From Candidatus Poribacteria bacterium (GTDB lineage Bacteria > Poribacteria > WGA-4E > WGA-3G), in contig JAPOZO010000052.1 in the NCBI GenBank assembly GCA_026706025.1, positions 262,654 through 326,653 on the forward strand: 64,000 nt of DNA, given 5' to 3'. The notes beneath the pieces were generated by a model. That model was not told where the DNA came from. It saw only the letters and a list, made by a program, of their open reading frames with translations, and ran no database searches. The position numbers were made by a program, and so were the translations under genes. Positions 35,659 to 44,100 of this stretch are shown piece by piece. Positions within the stretch are counted from its first letter, which is position 1. The number at the start of each line of letters is the position of its first letter.

Positions 35659-35746
35659 ATCTGAAGAAACACCCAAGCAAAAACACCCCTCTATTTCATT
35701 ACGGGCTAAGTTTTCGCGGCAACCTAAAAATAGAAGAAGTTCCCCT

Positions 35747-36910
35747 ATGCATACAAGCCACACTTATGATGCAAAACTTGCATATTACCACATCACACAA
35801 CTCGCTTTTCCGAGATTGGTGGACAGCGTCGGTGAGGCAGAGGCACAAGACTATATCGTCGAGCAATTCACGGCGTTAGGACTCGATGTTTCATGGGAAC
35901 CGTTCTCGTTTACAAAATTCCCCGCCGAGGTATTGCCGCGTATTCTCTCGATTCTCTTCGTGCCGGTCGTTTTATTTGTACCGTGGTTCGGTGAACGATT
36001 TCCAGTACTTCTATGCCTCGCTTGCTTACTGAGCCTTGCTATCGCGTTGTTTTTTACCCAATGGCAAAAGCGGCTTGAGGGGTTGTATAATGTCGGTAAG
36101 AGGTGTCGTACGGAGAACATCATCGCAAAAAATGGAGTGGAACAAGACGCTAATACCCCTGCTTTTTTGTTCGTCGCGCACTACGACTCCAAATCACAGG
36201 TATTGCCGATTGCTATGCGCGCAATATCTTATGGTATCGCGATTACCGGGCTTCTCGTATTGACAACTTTAATGCTCATTAAGCTCTTTGCCGCCGTTTG
36301 GTTGCCTAATTACATCGTCTGGGGGGTTGCGGGAATTACGAGTTTTTGCCTGTTGCTTTTGCAAATTAATGTGACACAGAACCGCTCTCCTGGCGGGTTT
36401 GATAACGCTTCGGGTGTTGGTGTTATGCTTGAGGTGGCACGCGTAGTGATGGCGCGCGCAACAAAAATACCCATAACGTTCCTCGCTACTGGCGCAGAAG
36501 AGTACGGCATGTGCGGCGCACTGCGCTATATCCAAACGCATGCCGATGAATATGACCGAGAAAATACTTACGTTATCAATTTAGACGGACTCGGCGTTGG
36601 AGACGGTGTTAATCTCGTTACGCGCTACGGAATTCCACCAACTCGCACGACGCGGTCACTATCAGACCTGTTTCGTACATCAGGTGAAGCACTCGGTATA
36701 CAGGTTTCGGATCGTTATTTACCTATTGGTGTCGGATTGGATAGCATTCCGATTGCGAGCCGTGGATTTGAAACGGTTACATTAACGGCAAGAGGTGTGG
36801 GCAGTGTCGCTTTAAAGGTACACTCAAAACGGGATCGGAGCGAACTGCTCAATACGGAAAGTCTGCAACAGGTAGGTGAGTTAATTGTCGATGTCATTGA
36901 ACGTACTTAA
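35747..36910 (+). CDS. M28-family zinc peptidase with membrane segments
   Basis: 387 residues from ATG 35747; the in-frame sequence before it belongs to a repeat element. Hydrophobic segments at about 60-100 (LSILFVPVVLFVPWFG, LACLLSLAIALFF) and 160-205 give a membrane-anchored form. Peptidase motifs: FVAHYDSKSQ (His and Asp), DNASGVGVMLEVARV (bridging Asp), and TGAEEYGMCGALRYI (Glu-Glu, base and ligand). INLDGLGVG and the late His in LKVHSKRD complete the site. It is an aminopeptidase-like enzyme; substrate unknown. Confidence 0.82.
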   Translation: MHTSHTYDAKLAYYHITQLAFPRLVDSVGEAEAQDYIVEQFTALGLDVSWEPFSFTKFPAEVLPRILSILFVPVVLFVPWFGERFPVLLCLACLLSLAIALFFTQWQKRLEGLYNVGKRCRTENIIAKNGVEQDANTPAFLFVAHYDSKSQVLPIAMRAISYGIAITGLLVLTTLMLIKLFAAVWLPNYIVWGVAGITSFCLLLLQINVTQNRSPGGFDNASGVGVMLEVARVVMARATKIPITFLATGAEEYGMCGALRYIQTHADEYDRENTYVINLDGLGVGDGVNLVTRYGIPPTRTTRSLSDLFRTSGEALGIQVSDRYLPIGVGLDSIPIASRGFETVTLTARGVGSVALKVHSKRDRSELLNTESLQQVGELIVDVIERT

Positions 36911-37550
36911 AAAAAGACTTCCAGTCACAGGTGTTATTCTCGCTGGTGGTAAGAGTCGGCGGATGGGACAGAATAAAGCGTTGATACAACTCGGCGACAG
37001 TCCGCTCATCGAACATGTTATCCACCGCATGCGCCTCATTGTTGACGAACTTCTGCTTATTACCAATACACCTGCTGAATATACGCACCTCGGTTTACCG
37101 ATGCACAGTGATATAATTCCAGACACTGGCGCGTTGGGAGGTATCTATACCGGTTTGACGTACGCTTCGCATGATGTAGGGGTCTGTGTCGCATGTGATA
37201 GCCCGTTTTTACAACCGAAATTGCTCTCCTATCTCATCTCTATTTTAGGTGAATATGATGCTGTGATGCCTTATACGTACAGTCGTAACAAAGACATCGG
37301 GGTTACAAACCGCTCCCACAGCACTGATCAGATGATCCTTCAAACATTGTGTGCGGTATATTCTAAACGTTGCTTGCCTGTTATTGAACAGATGCTGAAT
37401 GAACCCGACTTGCGCGTCTATGCGCTGCAGGAACGCGCGAATATCCTGACCGTTGCACCAGAAATTTGGAAAACCTACGATTCCAGAGGTCATTCATTTT
37501 TCAACGTTAACACACCAGAAGATTTTGAAAAAGCACAAACTCTACTATAA
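36891..37550 (+). CDS. mobA: molybdenum cofactor guanylyltransferase-like NTP transferase
   Basis: 219 residues, ATG 36891, overlapping the peptidase gene by 20 bases. GVILAGGKSRRMGQNKALIQ is the MobA nucleotide loop with its Lys, and DTGALGGIYTGL and VCVACDSPFLQPKLL are the guanine and metal (Asp) motifs. It would attach GMP to molybdopterin. No other molybdenum genes are present. The MobA-like family also includes other nucleotidyltransferases, so this is probable, not certain. Confidence 0.8.
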   Translation: MSLNVLKKRLPVTGVILAGGKSRRMGQNKALIQLGDSPLIEHVIHRMRLIVDELLLITNTPAEYTHLGLPMHSDIIPDTGALGGIYTGLTYASHDVGVCVACDSPFLQPKLLSYLISILGEYDAVMPYTYSRNKDIGVTNRSHSTDQMILQTLCAVYSKRCLPVIEQMLNEPDLRVYALQERANILTVAPEIWKTYDSRGHSFFNVNTPEDFEKAQTLL

Positions 37551-37551
37551 T

Positions 37552-37679
37552 AGGACTTACGCAATTTTGATTTTAGCACACACTGTTAAGTAGGGTGCTT
37601 GGAAAAAACGCAGACGGTCTCTTGGCACAGGAGACTAACGGTTTCCTATGCTACAAAAGAGCAGCATGCCTAAGTCCTA
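37552..37679. mobile_element. MITE-like element with AGGACTTACGCA ends, copy 2
   Basis: 128 bases between AGGACTTACGCA and TGCCTAAGTCCT, inverse with one mismatch. The interior is unlike copy 1 and non-coding. It starts two bases after the mobA stop. Confidence 0.7.
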
Positions 37680-37766
37680 TATAAATCAAAATCACCTCCC
37701 GTGTAAGACCTATTTCAAAGAAAATTCTCTATGCCAACTGCTTTTTTGGAAAAAAATTTGCCGTTA

Positions 37767-37773
37767 TGCAACC
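37767..37773 (+). promoter_or_regulatory. TGCAACC motif before sigma-propeller gene 1
   Basis: TGCAACC followed by TTTTGCGCCT, 55 bases before the ATG. The second sigma-propeller gene has TGCAACC followed by CTCTCGTCT at nearly the same distance. The A-A-C core is like ECF -35 elements, so self-regulation is possible. Confidence 0.4.
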
Positions 37774-37828
37774 TTTTGCGCCTTGCATGTATCCTTATAT
37801 CATAAGGGAATACCATTAGGAGGCACTT

Positions 37829-40636
37829 ATGCAAAGTAACGATGTTACATTAATTCAACAGATTCTCAATGGCGATCAAAACGCGTTTACAGTGTTGGTA
37901 AAAAGGTATCAAAAGCAGATACACGCCTTTGCATGGCGGAAGTTGGGTGACTTCCATCTCGCCGAAGAGATTACGCAGGACACCTTTCTTAAGGTTTATC
38001 AACAACTTTGGACGCTCAGAGACCCAAATCGCTTCGGTGCATGGCTACATGCGATTGTCAGAAATTGCTGTTTAGCGTATTTACGAAAAACGCAGCAACC
38101 GATTGAATCTCTTGATACTATGCCTGAAGCGGAGATGGAAAGGGTTTCTTATAACCAATATCTTGAGGAACAGCGCGAGGGTATTGCGAATGAAACACGG
38201 GATAAAGTTGTAAAACACCTGCTCAACAAACTGTCTGAGAATGAACAGACTGTGATAACCCTTCACTATCTTGGTGATATGCGTTGTGAAGAGATTGGTA
38301 AGTTTTTGGATGTACCCTTGAATACGATTAAGAGCAGATTGCATCGGGCAAGAAAACGGTTAAGGGAGGAAGAATTGATGGTTCGCGAAACATTAGGTGG
38401 TTTTGAACTTCCAGAAAATCTGACGGAGAATATCATAGAGTGGATTCAGATGAATGAACCCGGGGTGGCGGCACCAGTAGGGACATTAACGAAAACCTCG
38501 GATGGGTCGCTCTATGCAGTGACGGGTTATGAGAGCATTTACAAATTACCTGCGGGTAAAAGCGAATGGCAACTTGTTAACTCGGATTTTTTGCGTCAAG
38601 AGACCACAAGCGATATTCCGATTGCGGAACACAATGGCACGCTTTATATCATTCCATCTGGAACGTTGTTTGCTTCAACGGATGGAGGCAAAACTTGGAA
38701 TGCTATCGGGACTTGTCCAAATGGAGACGTGAGGGAATTGCTGATTACGGAAGATGCTTTTTACGTTGTCCTTAATAACGGTATTTTCCGATCTGATGAC
38801 GGTGGAAATTCATGGAAAAATATGAATGAGGGTTTAGACAGCCGCTTCACACAGAAATCGGGAATTTATACATTACAGTTGAGCGAGGACACGCTGTTTG
38901 CCGGAACCTCTCTCGGAATCTACCGCTTCAAGACAGGAACTTGGGAACACCTACAGTTGCCGGTGGATAATACTGTGGTCGTGTGTTCTTTGGCGGTGTC
39001 TGAAGACAATATCTATGTCGCCGTAGAAGTAAATATAATGGAAGGTGCCGGAACACCAGAAGAAAATTACCATAATTTCTGTGACCTCAGTAAGGATTCA
39101 TGGTGGGTATTCCGATCAACCGATGGTGGCGACTCTTGGACAGATATAACGCCTACGGCTGCCCGGGATCTGATGATGAAAACATTGCCACGGATTAAAC
39201 TGGTCGCATCTGGAAACACCGTCTTACTGATAGGTGGAGAGGAAGGCGTTGTGGCGCGCTCAACGGACTGTGGAAACACTTGGCGTTCCACAGAATCTTC
39301 CGGTATTACACCCATGCAGTTTAGTGTGAGTTCTGCTGTCGCTTTAGACCAAAACGCCTTTTATACCGGTGGCATCACTGGCATCCATCGATCACGGGAT
39401 GGTGGTAAAACTTGGCACCGGTTCAATACAAGGTTTGCGTGCCGTGTGGATAACTTAATTAGTTTAGAGGCAAGTCCAAATTCAGAAGCATCTAAGGTGC
39501 TGTACGCGACGGTTGCTGGCGGTGTGGTCACATCAACAGACGCAGGTAGTTCATGGACTGCTGTTGACATCTTACGACCAAGGTATACCCTTGAGGTACC
39601 AAAGTTCAATGCGAAACTCAAAGATAGGGAAGACACGCCGCTCATTGTGAAGATTTCCGAAGTCAACAGTGTTCTGTGTGCAAAAGGAATTCGACGTAAT
39701 AGCGAGACGGCTTACTATCGTTTAGATCCGGACATTAATTGCTTATTTCCTGTAGAGGGTTATATTTTTGAAGAGGGAAAGACACCGCCCTCGCGAGATT
39801 CAGGAAGGCTCATGTGGCACGTGTTCAATGACATAACACTTCCCTTTGATTCTTATCGGTTACCGAAACAGGAGGGACAAATTACTTTTACCCGCTCTAC
39901 AGACCCAGACGCTGATGTTGAGCCTTTATCAACGCAGATCATACGCGAGGATCCGAAATTTGGTGCAGAATGCTTTCTGAAACTGTTGGGTCAAAAACAA
40001 GGCGATCGTCAACTCACTTATGATTTAATGTGGGAAGGTCTGTTCGGCAGCTTCGTGGTGAGTGGAGAAACGTACTACATGGAGTACAACTACAAACTTT
40101 TCCGATGGAAACCGGGTGATACAAGGTGGTCGGATACAGGCGTAGAAGAAACGTGTGAACTCACACGAGAAAACATGGCGCAAGGTTTTAAAATTGCTAC
40201 TTCAGGGGAGACCGTCTATGTCGGTAAACGGGATGGGCAGCTCGTACAATCGCTTGATGGTGGTGATAGTTGGAACGACCTTACATCACATCTGCCGCTA
40301 CCTGTTGTGCACTTCAATCAAATTGTTTTTGCCGATTCAACGGTTCACGTCGCAACCGACAAAGGCGTTTTCAATTCAATAGATGGCGTCGTTTGGCATG
40401 CAATCACCGATAAAGCGGGAGAAAGCACCATCATTAAGTCGTTAGCAACAGCAGAGGGTGCTGTTTATGGCGCGAATGATGACGGCATCTATCATTTAGA
40501 AAAGGAAGCAGGGACGTGGGAACAAATTGTGCCTGAAATTCCTGATGTTATAACGTCTCTGGTTGTTGATGGAGATGCCTTTTACGTTGGCACGGAACAT
40601 CGTGGTGTACTCCGTTTTGAACGTTCTGAGCCATAG
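37829..40636 (+). CDS. ECF sigma factor fused to an Asp-box beta-propeller, copy 1
   Basis: 935 residues after TAGGAGG. Residues 1-185 form a complete ECF sigma factor: region 2 (FTVLVKRYQKQIHAFAWRKL, AEEITQDTFLKVYQQL) and region 4 (LSENEQTVITLHYL, CEEIGKFLDVPLNTIKSRLH). A short linker (ENLTENIIEWIQMNEPG) follows. Residues 220-935 contain eight Asp-box repeats of the S-x-D-x-G-x-x-W type at about 283, 322, 430, 478, 522, 569, 808 and 850 (the last is degenerate), as in YCF48/sortilin-like propellers. A 190-residue part (600-790) lacks Asp-boxes. There is no membrane segment, so the whole protein should be cytoplasmic. No anti-sigma gene is adjacent, so the propeller may serve as the control domain. 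ABC-2 permease genes follow. Confidence 0.9.
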   Translation: MQSNDVTLIQQILNGDQNAFTVLVKRYQKQIHAFAWRKLGDFHLAEEITQDTFLKVYQQLWTLRDPNRFGAWLHAIVRNCCLAYLRKTQQPIESLDTMPEAEMERVSYNQYLEEQREGIANETRDKVVKHLLNKLSENEQTVITLHYLGDMRCEEIGKFLDVPLNTIKSRLHRARKRLREEELMVRETLGGFELPENLTENIIEWIQMNEPGVAAPVGTLTKTSDGSLYAVTGYESIYKLPAGKSEWQLVNSDFLRQETTSDIPIAEHNGTLYIIPSGTLFASTDGGKTWNAIGTCPNGDVRELLITEDAFYVVLNNGIFRSDDGGNSWKNMNEGLDSRFTQKSGIYTLQLSEDTLFAGTSLGIYRFKTGTWEHLQLPVDNTVVVCSLAVSEDNIYVAVEVNIMEGAGTPEENYHNFCDLSKDSWWVFRSTDGGDSWTDITPTAARDLMMKTLPRIKLVASGNTVLLIGGEEGVVARSTDCGNTWRSTESSGITPMQFSVSSAVALDQNAFYTGGITGIHRSRDGGKTWHRFNTRFACRVDNLISLEASPNSEASKVLYATVAGGVVTSTDAGSSWTAVDILRPRYTLEVPKFNAKLKDREDTPLIVKISEVNSVLCAKGIRRNSETAYYRLDPDINCLFPVEGYIFEEGKTPPSRDSGRLMWHVFNDITLPFDSYRLPKQEGQITFTRSTDPDADVEPLSTQIIREDPKFGAECFLKLLGQKQGDRQLTYDLMWEGLFGSFVVSGETYYMEYNYKLFRWKPGDTRWSDTGVEETCELTRENMAQGFKIATSGETVYVGKRDGQLVQSLDGGDSWNDLTSHLPLPVVHFNQIVFADSTVHVATDKGVFNSIDGVVWHAITDKAGESTIIKSLATAEGAVYGANDDGIYHLEKEAGTWEQIVPEIPDVITSLVVDGDAFYVGTEHRGVLRFERSEP

Positions 40637-40731
40637 CGTCTAAGCCGAAATTAACAATCCTATTTTCCAGTCTGCCATACTGTTATCAAACTCATGTTAT
40701 TACAAATTCGTTGATTCATAACGGAGAGATT

Positions 40732-42231
40732 ATGATCACACTCATCCGTCGAGAACTCCTCGACAACCTTATGACGTTCCGATTTGCGGCAGCGGTCTTC
40801 ATTATGCTGTTGCTTGTTGTTGCTACGACTGCTGTGCTTATCAGAGATTACGAAAAACGGTTGACAAGTTACAATACCGCTGTCAAAAAGCATCGGCAGG
40901 AGATGTTGGACAGGACAACCTATTCCGCAGCACGCCTGACGATTGATCGTCCACCCAACCCGTTGAGCATTTTTAATGTCGGTTTAGACAAACGATTAGG
41001 GAACGTACTTGGCGTTAATTACTTCTTCGTGCCAACACTGTGGGATGCTGACAAACATGGAGCGGATAACCCGTTTCTCAATCTCTTCTCTTCGATAGAT
41101 CTTGTCTTTATCTTTCAAGGAATTTTGAGCCTATTAGCACTCGTCTTTGCCTACGATACGCTTGCGGGGGAGCGCGAGCGCGGTACCTTACGACTTGTGC
41201 TGACACACCCGATTCGGCACGGTCAAATCCTATTTGCCAAATACATTAGCGGTATGATATGTCTGCTGATCCCCTTACTAATGTGCGTTCTCCTCGTGCT
41301 AATTATGCTAACAACATCCGCATCTGTTTTTCTGAGTACCGATGATTTTCTACGCATCGGTGGGGTCGTTTTTACGTCGTTTATCTATCTATCGCTGTTC
41401 TATCTGATCGGCATGCTGATTTCTGCAGCGACTCGCCGAACAGGCACTGCCCTCATGCTTGCGATGTTTGTCTGGGGTTTTTTGGTGTTGGTGTATCCAA
41501 ATATGATTCTGACAGCGATTAAAACTGAGCCGCACCCCGATACGACACTCTCTGCTTACAACCGAATCAAACAGATATGGGAAGAATTTGATAGAGATCG
41601 GTTGCAGTATCTTGCTAATGACCCTGTGCCAGGCGAAAAATACGATTTTGGTTTGCGGGGTGAAGGTTACCCTTTTCGGGGGCTCCGGGACTATCCATCA
41701 AGTTTACTCTATTACCACCTTACTGGATTCAATTATAAAGCACTTAAAGCGGAATCTGAACCACTGGTACCACACGTTCAGGATTATTTTCGCTTTTTTG
41801 GCACACAAGTTACCAACACCGCAGAACGGATATGGCTTGTCCGAAAACCTGCACTGGATGCGTTTTACACGCGCCCCGCAAAAATCGAGCAGATGTTATT
41901 GAAGTTCTCACCTGTCGGTCTGTATGACGCAGCAACCGAAGCGTGGACAGGCACCGACTTAAATGCCCTACAAGACTTTTTCAGAGCAGTTCAACGGTAT
42001 CATCAGGCGGTCATTGACTATTATCTCGACAATAAGATATTTGAGTCCCGCCTATGGTTTGTTGGTGCCGAGGGGGACATCGACTGGAACCTGATGCCGC
42101 AGTTTTCATTTAAAAGAAGTGATATTGGCATCAACGCTAAGCGAGCATTACCGGACTTATGCCTGCTGTTGATGATTAATCTGGTCCTGTTCGCAATAAT
42201 ATTCCTGATTTTCGTTCGGAGTGAGGTGTAG
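40732..42231 (+). CDS. ABC-2-type permease, pair 1 subunit A
   Basis: 499 residues from ATG 40732 after CGGAGAGAT. TM1 (FAAAVFIMLLLVVATTAVLI) is followed by an outer loop of about 115 residues containing PPNPLSIFNVG. Then come the core helices and the typical cytoplasmic signature DTLAGERERGTLRLVLTHPI of GldF/NosY-like permeases. A second large outer domain (about 280-470) and a final helix complete it. It pairs with the next gene, two bases away. No ATP-binding subunit is encoded nearby. Confidence 0.82.
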   Translation: MITLIRRELLDNLMTFRFAAAVFIMLLLVVATTAVLIRDYEKRLTSYNTAVKKHRQEMLDRTTYSAARLTIDRPPNPLSIFNVGLDKRLGNVLGVNYFFVPTLWDADKHGADNPFLNLFSSIDLVFIFQGILSLLALVFAYDTLAGERERGTLRLVLTHPIRHGQILFAKYISGMICLLIPLLMCVLLVLIMLTTSASVFLSTDDFLRIGGVVFTSFIYLSLFYLIGMLISAATRRTGTALMLAMFVWGFLVLVYPNMILTAIKTEPHPDTTLSAYNRIKQIWEEFDRDRLQYLANDPVPGEKYDFGLRGEGYPFRGLRDYPSSLLYYHLTGFNYKALKAESEPLVPHVQDYFRFFGTQVTNTAERIWLVRKPALDAFYTRPAKIEQMLLKFSPVGLYDAATEAWTGTDLNALQDFFRAVQRYHQAVIDYYLDNKIFESRLWFVGAEGDIDWNLMPQFSFKRSDIGINAKRALPDLCLLLMINLVLFAIIFLIFVRSEV

Positions 42232-42233
42232 GA

Positions 42234-43643
42234 ATGATATTACATATCACAAAACGTGAACTCTACGACAATCTCAATAGCCTCCGATTCGCACTGACTA
42301 CTATCTTGCTGTTAGCACTGATGTTAACCAATGCCATCGGACATCTCCACGAGCATCCAAAGCGGATACGGACGTATAACGCTGCTGTCACCGAATCACT
42401 GGATCTTTTGTCGTCTCATGCCGACGACAGTTTGTATAAACTCACACAACAGGGACCCGGAAAACTCTACAAAAAGCCATCACCACTGCATTTTTGTGCA
42501 GAGGGTGGAGAACGCTTATTGCCAAACATCATTAAAGGCGACAGTCCTTATGTATACTCCACCGGTATAATAGGAGTCTGGCAACTGAGTTATCCGGATG
42601 CCAGCATAAACCGAAAGCGCGTTGGACCAGATGTTACTAAAGTGGATTGGGCATTTATCATCGCTTATGTCTTGAGTTTAATTGCGCTCTTATTCACTTT
42701 TGATAGCATCTCCGGTGAACGTGAGCACGGCACCCTTCGGTTAATGTTATCGAATGCAGTGCCACGCCACACTGTATTGATCGGTAAGTTTTTAGGCGCG
42801 TTGATAAGCGTTAGCATCCCATTTACGCTTGCGGCGTTGATGAACCTTTTGATAATTTCCACATCAAGTGTAGTTCACCTCAACACAGAAGCGTGGGGAC
42901 GTTTAGGTATTATCTTCTTTATTGCGCTCCTATACACGTGTTTCTTTCTTGCATTCGGACTGTTAGTATCTGCGCGTGTACAACGGAGCGCAGTGAGTCT
43001 GGTGATACTCCTATTGATTTGGGTTACCTTTGTTGTTTTTATGCCGAGTACGCTTGCTTCCATCGCAAGCGAATTTTCACCGTCAATGCCCTCTGAGGAA
43101 GAATGGATGCGTTATTACCAAAGGCATAATGAACTCCGGGATAAGTACAGCTATCACCTTTATTCAGATGAAGTGGACAAAAAAACGCTGACAGCGAAGA
43201 GCGAGTTCTATACCAAAGATGTAGAAATGAGAGAAAATTTAAACCGAGAATTCCTCACCAGCAAAATCGCGCAGGTTCAACATGCGCGGTCTATCACTCG
43301 CACTTCGCCTGCTACCCTCCTTCAATATCTCCTTGAATCTTTTGCTGGAACGGGTTTTGAACGGCATTTGCAATTTGTGGATAATGTGGAACGTTACGCT
43401 CGACAATACCGTGAATTTGCCGTTGATATTGATAGATCGGATTCGGAGAGTCTCCATATTATTGGTGTTCGTGAAGGTATGACGAAGAAAAAGGTCTCGC
43501 CAGCGGCAGTACCAAGATTTGAAGATACACTGAGCCTCAGCAAGGATTTTAACGACTCAGCAATGGAGATGCTGTTGTTAACACTGTTCGTCATAGTCCT
43601 CTTATCAGGTGCTTATCTCGCATTTGTCCGTGTTGAGATTTAG
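42234..43643 (+). CDS. ABC-2-type permease, pair 1 subunit B
   Basis: 469 residues, starting 2 bases after subunit A. Opens ILHITKRELYDNLNSLRFAL, with TM1 at about 18-37 and an outer loop containing a conserved FCAEGGERLLPN. The cytoplasmic signature is FDSISGEREHGTLRLMLSNA. Another outer domain follows helices five and six, with the segment ESLHIIGVREGM, then the last TM. The B subunits all share this DSLHI-V-REG motif. It is divergent from B2 and B3. Confidence 0.82.
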   Translation: MILHITKRELYDNLNSLRFALTTILLLALMLTNAIGHLHEHPKRIRTYNAAVTESLDLLSSHADDSLYKLTQQGPGKLYKKPSPLHFCAEGGERLLPNIIKGDSPYVYSTGIIGVWQLSYPDASINRKRVGPDVTKVDWAFIIAYVLSLIALLFTFDSISGEREHGTLRLMLSNAVPRHTVLIGKFLGALISVSIPFTLAALMNLLIISTSSVVHLNTEAWGRLGIIFFIALLYTCFFLAFGLLVSARVQRSAVSLVILLLIWVTFVVFMPSTLASIASEFSPSMPSEEEWMRYYQRHNELRDKYSYHLYSDEVDKKTLTAKSEFYTKDVEMRENLNREFLTSKIAQVQHARSITRTSPATLLQYLLESFAGTGFERHLQFVDNVERYARQYREFAVDIDRSDSESLHIIGVREGMTKKKVSPAAVPRFEDTLSLSKDFNDSAMEMLLLTLFVIVLLSGAYLAFVRVEI

Positions 43644-43731
43644 CTGACGCGATATTGCCACTCACCGCCGACGACTCTCACTGCAAGGCAACACGCGCAT
43701 TCGGCGTTAATTCCCTACCTCTACTTCGTTC

Positions 43732-43856
43732 TATAGTAAAACCTATATTAATTGGGCACTTTCAAACAGTCTGAATACCTATAACAGGCATTCAGACTGG
43801 CACAAACTAACAGTTTATGCTACAAAGATGACCACTTACTTATGGGCTTCACTATA
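43732..43856. mobile_element. MITE-like element with TATAGTAAA ends, copy 2
   Basis: TATAGTAAAACC at the left and GGGCTTCACTATA at the right are imperfect inverses. The centre holds a perfect 9-bp hairpin AGTCTGAAT / ATTCAGACT (43768-43798). Ends resemble those of the element at 35551. Confidence 0.6.
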
Positions 43857-44034
43857 ATAGGACACTCCAGACCGGTTCGGTTAGGGGATTTAGTCTGGGA
43901 ATAGAATAAATCCATTCCTTGTATTACATTCCGAACCTACCGGGGGGAGAAAAGTGTCTCTTTATTTTTCGGATTCACTATATTATTGAACTGAACGAAC
44001 TTTTCAAAACATTTGAAACAAAAAAGTACGAATT

Positions 44035-44041
44035 TGCAACC
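44035..44041 (+). promoter_or_regulatory. TGCAACC motif before sigma-propeller gene 2
   Basis: TGCAACC followed by CTCTCGTCT, 59 bases before the ATG, matching the motif before copy 1 in place and sequence. Confidence 0.4.
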
Positions 44042-44100
44042 CTCTCGTCTATAATACCTGTCACACGTCACAAGCCAATATTGTTGATTGGAGAATACGC

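Larger units (their letters stand above)
43644..44100 (+). other. 457-base non-coding stretch with a MITE
   Basis: Contains a TATAGTAAA-ended element (43732-43856), then a GGACACTCCAGACCGG stretch without clear structure, and the TGCAACC motif (44035-44041) and TATAAT-like sequence before the second sigma-propeller gene. The short open frame 43919-44104 shows no family features or ribosome site. Confidence 0.6.

Noticed and set aside
35510..35746. N-terminal 79-residue extension of the M28 peptidase
   Set aside because: This in-frame stretch crosses a MITE-like element and a perfect palindrome, and the peptidase fold begins after ATG 35747.
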